A stretch of DNA of 64,000 nucleotides from Drosophila persimilis (lineage: Eukaryota > Arthropoda > Insecta > Diptera > Drosophilidae), in assembly GCF_003286085.1 (NCBI RefSeq), contig NW_020825289.1:9300001-9364000 (forward strand), given 5' to 3'. The translations under genes and the position numbers were made by a program. Positions within the stretch are counted from its first letter, which is position 1. Each line of letters begins with the position of its first letter. Under the pieces are notes generated by a model. The model made no database searches. It was not told the origin of the DNA and worked only from the letters and a program-made list of their open reading frames with translations. Positions 35,806 through 43,689 of this stretch are shown piece after piece.

Positions 35806-36922
35806 TTAGAAGAAGCGCTTAAAGAGGCGCCAAGTTCCCTTGTGAGCCATCGGCAAGGCCTTCTCAATATCCTCCTCTGGTGCGTTCGGGGACTCTTCGG
35901 TGATTGGACCATTAGTGGGAAGAGGATCTGCGGTTGAAGGAGCAGGGGTGGAAGGAGCAGCGGTTGAAGGAGCAGGGGTGGAAGGAGCAGCGGTTGAAGG
36001 AGCAGGGGTGGAAGGAGCAGCGGTTGAAGGAGCAAGGGTGGAAGGAGCAGGGGTGGAAGGAGCAGCGGTTGAAGGGGCAGCGGTTGAAGGAGCAGGGGTG
36101 GAAGGAGCAGCGGTTGAAGGAGCAGGGGTGGATGGAGCAGCGGTTGAAGGGGCAGGGGTGGAAGGAGAAGCGGTGCTGATGGGAGCTTCCGTCTCTGTTG
36201 ACGACTCAGTGGAACTCTCTGTGGACGACTCTGTAGAACTCTCTGTGGTCGATGCTGTAGTGGAACTCTCTGTGGAAGGCACCTCTCCTCCAGCTAAGCA
36301 AACAGTGAGGTTCTCATCGCAAGAGTCCATGTCGTGGGCATATTCCACACGGGCGACATCCACGCAGTCGGTCAGGTCAGTCTCGATGACGCTGTAACTG
36401 GCGCTGATACGGTTAAAGTCCAGGTTGGAGTCACTGTTCAAGGTGAACATGGTCTTGTAGCTGTCGGAGGACTGAAATGTTGTCAGATTAGATGGGATTC
36501 CTTTGAAGAAAACTTCAACCTATACGTACGGCAAGTCGGTAGCAGTCAAAGAACTTCAAACCATCGACTTCGGCGTCGCAACTGGTAAGGCTCGTGCACA
36601 TGGCGTTAGTGCGGTCCAGGAGGCTCTGACGCTCTGAGGCGCTCTCGGCGGTAAGGGCTTCCCTGGAGGCCTGGGCGGTGTTGATGCAGCCGTTATAGTG
36701 CAGGTTGTAGTTAACGATGACCTCCCTCTGGTCGTCCAGGTAGTGGTTGAAACAGTCGTTGACCAGCGTGGACTCATCGGCGCGGGCGTCGAAGGTAGAG
36801 ATCATGCGGGTCATGGCGAACTGCTGATGGGACAGCATGGAGGCGAGGTCCGCTGGGTGCTTGGGCAGCTGGGCGCTGCAGCTGGCTGCCAGCATGAGGC
36901 ACAGGGCAAGGGCAAACTTCAT
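35806..36922 (-). CDS. Gene G: secreted TsetseEP-like protein with Ser/Thr/Ala/Pro repeat tail
   Basis: Two minus-strand exons, 36922-36530 and 36471-35806, with a 58 bp intron (GTACGT...ATTTCAG, phase 0), give 352 residues. The signal peptide is about MKFALALCLMLAASCSA. All family cysteines are in register: C57, C79, C109, C115, C127, intron, C167, C189. The tail begins with a short Thr-Glu-Ser-Ser block closely related at DNA level to the gene H tail. It then has alternating STAAP and STPAP pentapeptides, and a short non-repetitive end, RLFKRFF. This is a typical mucin-like O-glycosylation region. AATAAA (minus) lies at 35722-35717. The second exon starts SSDSYKTMFT, close to gene H, which makes G and H likely sisters. 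Confidence 0.93.
35930..36175 (-). repeat. 30 bp (2 x 15 bp) repeat array in gene G
   Basis: Alternating 15 bp half-units, GCGGTTGAAGGAGCA and GGGGTGGAAGGAGCA on the plus strand, code Ser-Thr-Ala-Ala-Pro and Ser-Thr-Pro-Ala-Pro on the minus strand. The strict alternation breaks near 36027-36077, where like half-units sit side by side, as expected after slippage or unequal exchange. Confidence 0.93.
36197..36271 (-). repeat. Short Ser-Thr-Glu-Ser repeat in gene G, shared with gene H
   Basis: One 24 bp unit identical to the A-type unit of the gene H array, one near-identical B-type unit and one 27 bp variant. Confidence 0.9.
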
Positions 36923-37013
36923 GGCTGGAAAAGCGCGTGATCCTTGGGAGTTTACGTATACGCGAATGGCGGACCTAAGAATATTACTGGAAGCCCCTCG
37001 GGTGAGGCTCTGA

Positions 37014-37021
37014 TTTTTATA
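37014..37021 (-). promoter_or_regulatory. TATA box of gene G
   Basis: TATAAAAA on the minus strand, about 33 bp before a CAGTA initiator-like site (start A at about 36988). GATA-type motifs lie upstream at 37028-37035 (TGATAATC on the minus strand) and 37105-37110 (AGATAA). Confidence 0.75.
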
Positions 37022-37840
37022 GCCCCTGATTATCAGATTTTGTGGTCAAAGGGAAATAGCGCTCGAATGTCTTATTACGGCCTGATTAAAAGCTAATTAA
37101 CTTATTATCTTGTACCTCATCGTTGCCGTGATTCCTTCCGATTTGGTTTTTAATAAGTTTTGTTCTGACTAAACAGCTCCGAAATATCGATTGTCTCATG
37201 GTCACGGGTGTTTCAATAAAAGCTCCTGCACTGCGGGAAATACCACAGTTCTAAGAAATGGCTAAATTAATACCTACGATCTCAAATAATGCTAGAATTA
37301 GCAAGAATCTTATCTGAACATTAAAATAATCATAGATTTTATTGTTCCTTCTGGAATAAACGACCTGTGCTCCCGTTCCAGAATATATTCTTGGCTTTAA
37401 AAGTTATTTTTTCAGTGTTTGACATGTGGAATTCTTATCTTTAGGCCATTTTTAATTGCTTCGTCTCATAGTGACCAGCCACGATTGCCGTGAGTGGGGT
37501 TTTTGATCACGCTAAAAGACGCAAGACTAAAATGTACTACTTTATCGACGACTTTCCAGATAACACTTTAATACTCGATTACTCTTGTCTTTTCTATATC
37601 ACTATCAAACCAAACCTATAGCTATTCAATGAATCATCAGGTGGCCTCTGGCTATTATTATTTCATTTATATTGAACACCAATCCAAGGGTATAAACGAT
37701 ATCAACGTGACTTTTTAAAAACTAAAAAAACCGGTGGAATCTCCCTAAAACTCACCCATCTACATAACAATAGAATAATCAGGCTTTCTAGGTTTTTTTT
37801 TTTCAATAAATAGTTAAGATAAAAATACATTTATGCTTTC
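37022..37840. other. AT-rich gap between genes G and H
   Basis: About 820 bp of AT-rich sequence. Apart from GATA-type motifs close to the gene G promoter I see no gene or recognisable element. The gene H polyadenylation signal marks its right end. Confidence 0.5.
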
Positions 37841-37883
37841 TTTATTGTAGGCTTTTAAATTGAATGTTTAAGCAACTAAAGTC

Positions 37884-39027
37884 TTAGTTTTGCTTGAGCC
37901 ACTTCTGAATATTCTTCAAAATCTGTTTCACGTCTCTGTTTCCGTTGCTCTCAATCTTGCTGATCAGATGATTCAAGTCCTCTTCAGGGGGCGACTCCTT
38001 GGTTCCTTCGGTGGTGGTAACTGTAGAACTCTCTGTTGACGACTCAGTGGAACTCTCTGTTGACGACTCTGTAGAACTCTCTGTTGACGACTCTGTAGAA
38101 CTCTCTGTTGACGACTCAGTGGAACTCTCTGTTGACGACTCTGTAGAACTCTCTGTTGACGACTCTGTAGAACTCTCTGTTGACGACTCAGTGGAACTCT
38201 CTGTTGACGACTCTGTAGAACTCTCTGTTGACGACTCTGTAGAACTCTCTGTTGACGACTCAGTGGAACTCTCTGTTGACGACTCTGTAGAACTCTCTGT
38301 TGACGACTCTGTAGAACTCTCTGTTGACGACTCTGTAGAACTCTCTGTTGAGTCTGTGGGAGGAGCGGATGTGGTTGGTCCTGTCGTTGGAATATCAGCT
38401 CCGGACATGCAGGCGCTCATATCCTCGTAGACAGCAGCAGAGCTCTCGGCATATTCGCGCTGCGTCTTGTTGGTGCAATCGTATTGCCACACCTGGATTT
38501 GGCGGTACGTCTCCTTGATTTGGGCCACCAGCTCGTTCGAATTGGCAGAGATGGTGAACATGGACTTGGCGTTTTCGGAACCCTGCAAAAACGAATATAA
38601 AGCACAGCGTGTGATTACTTTTGTTTGGGTGCGGGTTGGGGCGATTTCAACTTACGGCTTGGGCGGTGCACGAAAAGTACTTCTCGGCGACATCAATAGA
38701 GGTGCACTCCTTGAGGGCTTGACAAGAGCTCTCGGCGGAACTGTCGATGGCGGTACGGTTGGGCTGGGTGTCATCGTTGATGGCTTCCACCTTGAGCTGC
38801 GCCGCGCTGATGCACTCCTTTGTTTCCGTATCAAATTTCTCTCCGACCGCGCTCATCTCCGCCATATAGTAGGCAAGGCACTCGAGAGAGTGGGAAGCGT
38901 CGGTTCCGACATCACGCGTCTGCAGCACGAGCCGCATTAAATGCTCCTGCGGTAGAACCACGGGTTCGGACATATAGGCCTGGCTGAGGCCAACGGCCAG
39001 GAGGAGTACGCACACTTGGGCGTACAT
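37884..39027 (-). CDS. Gene H: secreted TsetseEP-like protein with Ser-Thr-Glu-Ser repeat tail
   Basis: Two minus-strand exons, 39027-38656 and 38582-37884, with a 73 bp intron (GTAAGT...TTTGCAG, phase 0), give 356 residues. The ruler is complete: C50, C72, C102, C108, C120, intron, C160, C182. The tail is a long run of Ser-Thr-Glu-Ser repeats, acidic and rich in hydroxyl residues, followed by a charged, non-repetitive end. I start at 39027 (MYAQVCVLLLAVGLSQA), which begins the signal peptide. An in-frame ATG at 39093 would put 22 polar residues before it. AATAAA (minus) lies at 37846-37841. The conserved neighbour order G-H and the shared tail repeats suggest tandem duplication. Confidence 0.92.
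38035..38346 (-). repeat. Thirteen 24 bp units in gene H with 72 bp higher-order order
   Basis: Exactly 13 x 24 bp. Two unit types differ at GACTCAGTGG (A) versus GACTCTGTAG (B). Their order is ABB four times, then a final B. It codes Ser-Thr-Glu-Ser-Ser-Thr-Glu-Ser on the minus strand. Confidence 0.97.
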
Positions 39028-39135
39028 CTCGCTACTGTAGATTGATTTACTCGGGGTAGTTCGGATTTCGTTTTTGGGATTCGCTCTCTTCAAGCGATCG
39101 ATTCGTACTTGGCAGTATTGCCCAACCGGCTTCAG

Positions 39136-39143
39136 TATTTATA
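39136..39143 (-). promoter_or_regulatory. TATA box of gene H
   Basis: TATAAATA on the minus strand, 109-116 bp before the gene H ATG. GATA-type motifs lie upstream at 39291-39296 and 39299-39304. Confidence 0.7.
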
Positions 39144-39585
39144 GGCACGCCACTCAAGTGCTCAATATCGGAGGACCGTAAACTCATTCCGACAATCCGT
39201 ATTGTTTTTAGTTAATAACCCATGTTATTGCCTATGTTATTGCCTTAGGCTTGGCCTATCACTCCAGCTATCTCTAAGACTATTCCGGTATTATCAGTCT
39301 TATCGATTTTATAACTGCCACTCATTTAGACCCCTTCAAATCTAAGTTATCAAAGCAATTCTAGGCGTTCCACCCATTATCCCCTGACGCCAGCTCTCTT
39401 GATATTTTTATGAAATCTTTTGCGTTCCACACTTCATCAATGTCAACACTTTCTGGAATCGGCTATTCAGGGAAGGCTATTTCTTTTGCACTCCACCCAA
39501 ATTCCCAAATGATCAAATCAGCTACAGAGCTGAACTACTATTTAAAAAGGTTTGGCTCAAAATCTGACACATGCCGCATATATGT
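39144..39585. other. Gene H upstream region
   Basis: About 440 bp with GATA-type motifs near 39291-39304 and no coding signal that I can support. It ends at the mariner remnant. Confidence 0.5.
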
Positions 39586-39915
39586 ACGAGGGCAGACCGA
39601 AAAGTTTCTGGGCTGACAACAGCTTTAAAATTGTATTTTATTATATTACTTTTCAACAGAGTATCCTTTTAAGTCTCCACTTCTCCCAGCTGTGCCCCAC
39701 AACTTCAGCTGTTCAAAAAGGCCTTAATTTCTGACAATTTTCTTCGTAATTTTCGTTTCTCCAGATAATCGGTATATATTACTCCACGACTACCTCCAAA
39801 AACTGTTGCCCAACGTGCCGAGAGCTTTTCCATGTCCAAATCGTTGTTAAAAATATGGAATATGTAGTCTTTAGACATCTTGGTGATCATAGCTATCTCT
39901 TTTAATTATATTCGG
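39586..39915 (-). pseudogene. Internally deleted mariner-like transposon remnant
   Basis: The left end, ACGAGGGCAGACCGAAAAG at 39586 preceded by TA, looks like the terminal repeat of a mariner-family DNA transposon, which inserts at TA. The minus-strand frame at about 39905-39705 reads EIAMITKMSKDYIFHIF, then DLDMEKLSARW. This corresponds to the helix-turn-helix linker region of mariner transposases (compare the common IAE-ISKG-HILHEDL and KLSARWVP patterns). It then jumps to GVIYTDYLEKRK, which matches the later catalytic-domain segment before the second Asp. The middle of the gene, including the first catalytic Asp, is missing, and I do not see the other terminus. It is a dead copy. Confidence 0.75.
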
Positions 39916-39924
39916 TTGTATTGT

Positions 39925-40125
39925 TGTACAAGGCAATGATAATCCCTAAATGGACATACGGCATTCAAGTCTGGGGATGTGCAGCGAAGACGTATCTTTA
40001 TAAAATCAGAATCATGCAAGCGAAGCTCTAAGGGCGATGACAGATGCCCGTGGTTGTTTCGGACCACAATGCTGGAAAGACATCTGGGGAATGAGTCTTC
40101 ATAGACAGCGTCCTGCGACCGACAC
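39925..40125 (+). pseudogene. Jockey-like non-LTR retrotransposon fragment
   Basis: The plus strand reads IIPKWTYGIQVWGCAAK, then IRIMQAKL, resembling the C-terminal reverse transcriptase region of Jockey-clade elements (typical pattern IWTYGIQLWG followed by IQR-QSK-LR-I--APW). After that the frame is broken by a stop and small indels, but LRAMTDA and a Pro-Trp-like continuation are still visible in shifted frames. It is a short, decayed piece without ends. Confidence 0.7.
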
Positions 40126-40638
40126 TCAACCTTTTACATTTTTACAAAATTTTTACTGATATCAAATTAGTTAATCGATTTTTCAACGGTAACTATAATA
40201 TCGATGTGGATAAAACTTTCGCCGGAGCACATTAAAAGATGCCTAATCACAATACCAAAGTTTGGTTAACGTTGGAGGTCGTCTTCATTGTCCAGCTCGT
40301 ATGTCCTCGTATGTATGTATGTCTCTCTGACCATTTTCCATTCGCATTATCGATTCCGAGTAAAACTCTAAAGCCCCCCGACAATCACATAGATAATATA
40401 TAATCACGCTGCGAAAGTGGAAAGAAAACAAATACCGGTGATTGCGAAAAGGTGCAATATATTCAGTGGCACTCGGCACTCAGCTCCCGTTTAATCTCCA
40501 TCTAGTAGACAGATCGTGGGAGAAATATATTTTCCCACCCGTAAATAGTTTACAGATAAGCCGATCAGTCGGAAGCAGAAACTAATGCAAAATTCGTATC
40601 GCTCAAAAGCATTGAATTCTAGTATTTATATACATATA
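40126..40638. other. Unassigned sequence in the H-I gap
   Basis: About 510 bp of AT-rich DNA between the LINE fragment and a tandem duplication. I see no gene. Confidence 0.45.
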
Positions 40639-41028
40639 TACATAAATATGTATATAGTATAGATAGGACTCAAAGAATTATGTTGGATTCATATAGGGCT
40701 CTAGTATGTACAGAAATGTCTTATATATTCAACCGGGTTTTAATGGTTATCAGCATGTCATAGATTGAGTTAAATTTGATAAGTTCTCCTCTCTAATTTT
40801 TCATTAACTTCCATTGATTTGGGGAATAACAAGTTACATAAATATGTATATAGTATAGATAGGACTTAAAGAATTATGTTGAATTCATGTAGGGCTAGTA
40901 TGTACAGAAATGTCTTATATATTCAACAGAGTTTTAGTGGTTATCAGCATGTCATAGATTGAGTTAAATTTGATAAATTCTCCTTTGTAATTTTTCATTA
41001 ACCTTCATTGAATTGGGGAAAAAAAGTT
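40639..41028. repeat. 196 bp tandem duplication
   Basis: Copy 1 (40639-40834) and copy 2 (40835 to about 41028) both start TACATAAATATG and stay closely similar through TTTTTCATTAAC and ATTGGGGAA, with scattered substitutions and small indels. No coding potential is seen. Confidence 0.93.
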
Positions 41029-41195
41029 TCCCTTTTTTGAAAAGTACCAACACCAGTAATTGTGTTTACTCAATGAATCCCCAATCAATGTCCCCTTGAG
41101 CCTTATCGCAGCCCCTTGTCGGTTGGTCACTAGCAACAATGACATCTAAATGGGGAAAAATACGTACGCCCCGACAATGACTCACTTATCACAAG

Positions 41196-41447
41196 ATGCC
41201 GCTCGTTGACTTATTATTATTGCACAACAAAAACACCAGTAGCTCAGATACATACATATGCGGCCATCCACACGTGCTCGTAGCTGTTCTCATCGCATGC
41301 CTCTGCATAATTATCAAATTCACTGAAAATCTCATCGGGAGGCTGCAGCAGCAGCAGCAGCAACAACAGCAGCAGCAGCAACAACAGCAGCAGCAGCAAC
41401 AACAGCAGCAGCAGCACAAGGACAAGGCGGACGACACCGACTTCTAA
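41196..41447 (+). CDS. Candidate small membrane protein with polyglutamine
   Basis: An 83-codon frame starts at a true ATG. It contains a hydrophobic stretch of about 16 residues (VLVAVLIACLCIII, about residues 27-40), then KFTENLIGRL, 22 glutamines and an acidic end, HKDKADDTDF. Against it: no TATA box or splice signals linked to it, and polyglutamine frames arise by chance from CAG repeats. There is no family match. Treat it as a weak candidate. Confidence 0.22.
   Translation: MPLVDLLLLHNKNTSSSDTYICGHPHVLVAVLIACLCIIIKFTENLIGRLQQQQQQQQQQQQQQQQQQQQQQQHKDKADDTDF
41345..41415. repeat. CAG/CAA tract with 18 bp periodicity
   Basis: A motif of four CAG plus two CAA triplets is repeated nearly four times (about 70 bp). 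Confidence 0.93.
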
Positions 41448-41895
41448 TTTGCATATCTTAATTGCGTTCTTTGTATGCGTGCGTCTTGACATTTATCTTT
41501 GTGTGTATCTCTGTGAGCAGTTGGTTGCCGAAGTGCAACCGCACGCACACCCTTGCCTTGGAGAAAAGCGCAACGGTGCAGAGATGCAGGAAGCCAGGGG
41601 TGCTTTGCTTTCAGGATGCCTATCAAGTTATTGACTTGAATTTGGCAAAGAGAAATCTCTGCCTCCGCCTGTCATGTGGCAACTGTTCCGTTAACGTTAC
41701 CGTTACCGTCTACGAGTATGTGAGTGTTTATAGCGTTTCTAATTTGTTTTAATTGCAGTGACAACACCGCCACAGGCGGCACCAGAAACAACAACAAATG
41801 CAATTAAATTTGAATGAAAAGCACCGCAGGGACCTGCTTCAACTGTTTACTTAACTGTCAACATTACCTTAAAGTTATCCTTCTGGTTTCACTTG

Positions 41896-42109
41896 CGCAC
41901 CCTGTGCAGAGAGTATTACTCTTTCGACCAGCATTTTAAAGCTCAGCGATATGTGGTCAGACTAGTCGCTTGGTTCTGTAGCTTTCTAGCTGAAACTTAT
42001 CCCACACCAGGCCCTTCTTAACGTTTACTAGGTCGGAACCAATAAGAAGACTACGTCCTCTTATGTCAGATAATAGCTTTCATTGGAACGATGGATCTGC
42101 AAGGGTATC
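41896..42109. mobile_element. Worn short mini-me-related element
   Basis: It starts near GCACCCTGTGCAGAGAGTATTACT and ends at CTGCAAGGGTAT, the same end type as the element at 21983-22168. No coding content. Confidence 0.4.
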
Positions 42110-42770
42110 TATCCATCCGTCTTCGTAGCTAGCTTTTCTTTCTTTCTTATTTTCCCATTTTTGTTTGTCCTGCTGGGGGTAAAGTTTTTCCAAGCTTATT
42201 TGCATGTTTTCTTTGCTCTCACTCACTGCGTCTATCTATCTACCTCCGGTCTGCCTCTGGATCTTTGATAAACTTGGACTGACAGCAAATGCAGAAAGTT
42301 TTATTTGCATCGCATCGGGCTGGCGGCCTACTCCGTTTCCCACCTAGATCAGGGGCCGTTAATTAAGTAAGTTGCCATAGGTTTTAGTTTCTTGTTTGTG
42401 TTCGTCCCTGAAACACACCTGCTAGTCGGATTCTCACTTGATGCAGTGTCCTGTTGTAGATCATAGATCACCATATCTTTATTATGGATCAAAGGAATAA
42501 AAGTTGGAGAAACACATATGGATATTTGACTATGAAAACTATAAAGCGCCCATTCAAATCCATTGATATCTATCGTATTCAGCGGATAAGAATAGTCATG
42601 TACTCAACGAATACGATAAGTCCTAGCTATCCAGCAGATACCCTTCATAGTTGTCTGTGGTTCAATAAGCAATTTAAAAGTCTGAAAACACTTCTACATG
42701 TACTTAAAATTCACAAATTAAAACCATTATGTGGCTCTGTAAGCGACTTTATACAAAGGAATTTATCGTG
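42110..42770. other. Sequence between the short element and gene I
   Basis: About 660 bp. An AT-rich 100-codon plus-strand frame (42484-42786) overlaps the gene I 3' end in antisense and shows no domain, so I treat it as chance. Confidence 0.45.
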
Positions 42771-42782
42771 TTTATTTAGAAG

Positions 42783-43621
42783 TTAGACAATATGCTTGAT
42801 AATGTGGCCGATTTTCGATGCCAATCTATGATTCTTGTCGGAGGCAATACTGCCATCATCTTTTGGGTCAGCTTGGTAGTTCCAAGTAGTTCGAATAATT
42901 TCCTGCGTAGTTGAATCTTCTGTCGTTGATATGATTGAGGTTGAAGGGGGTGTTGTGGTTGTAGTTGGGACTGGGACTGGCACTGGGCTTGCACCGGACA
43001 AACAGTTCTGCAGATCGATGTAGGACTGATCTAGGCGAGCCTCGTAACGACGCGACGAGCTGTTGGAGCAGCCCTCCTCCCGGAAGGTCACTTGCTGGAG
43101 GTCCTGCGTCAGGTCGGCGGAGTACAGCGAAGCGGTTGAAGAAAGATTGTATGCATTCCTCACACTCTCGGAGCCCTGAAAATTCATTAAAATTAGTTCA
43201 AGCCTCTCGATTATGAGTAAGTGAGCGTGCATACCTGAGCGGAGTAGCAGTTCAGGGACTCGAGAGCGTTCGCTCCGTAGGTGCAGTCCGTAAGCGCCTT
43301 ACAAACTTCGATCGTTGTGTTTCCCAGGCTATAGACAACCTGATTGTACTTTGCGTAGAGGTCGGCGGTTTGATTGATGGCCTGTTCCTTGCACAGGCCG
43401 TACTCGTACTCGAATTGCTTGAGGTGTTTGTCAAACTCTTCGCTATAGTACTGAAAGCAGGCCATGGAGCGGGTGGGGTTATCCCTCTGCAGTTCGGAAG
43501 TGGAGCTCATTAGCTGCAACATCCGGGAGTGGCCGGACATCAGGGATGTTGGAGTGGCAGTGGAGCTAGAGCTGGCCGCCAGGCAGGCCAGCAGGATGAC
43601 GACGAGAAGTCCGTGCTGCAT
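42783..43621 (-). CDS. Gene I: secreted TsetseEP-like protein with Pro/Val/Thr tail
   Basis: Two minus-strand exons, 43621-43235 and 43175-42783, with a 59 bp intron (GTATGC...TTTTCAG, phase 0), give 259 residues. The signal peptide is about MQHGLLVVILLACLAASSSS. The ruler is complete: C55, C77, C107, C113, C125, intron, C165, C187. The tail starts PVPVPVPTTTTTPP, continues with Thr/Ser-rich sequence and ends in about 30 non-repetitive residues. I start at 43621; an in-frame ATG at 43657 would add 12 polar residues before the signal peptide. AATAAA (minus) lies at 42776-42771, seven bases past the stop. It is the right-hand end of the cluster. GSES at the second exon start is like GSEN in gene H. 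Confidence 0.92.
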
Positions 43622-43676
43622 GTTGTTTGTTCGAGTGTTTATTCGAAACTTGGTCAAAAGCGACTTGTGGTCAATG

Positions 43677-43684
43677 CTTTTATG
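43677..43684 (-). promoter_or_regulatory. TATA-like box of gene I
   Basis: CATAAAAG on the minus strand, 56-63 bp before the gene I ATG. GATA-type motifs lie upstream at 43751-43756 (AGATAA on the minus strand) and 43763-43768 (TGATAA). Confidence 0.6.
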
Positions 43685-43689
43685 GCACG

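Noticed and set aside
35900-36397. Plus-strand frame over the gene G tail
   Set aside because: It is a shadow of the 30 bp repeat. The real gene is on the minus strand.
37999-38430. Plus-strand frame over the gene H tail
   Set aside because: It is a shadow of the 24 bp repeat, which stays open in several frames.
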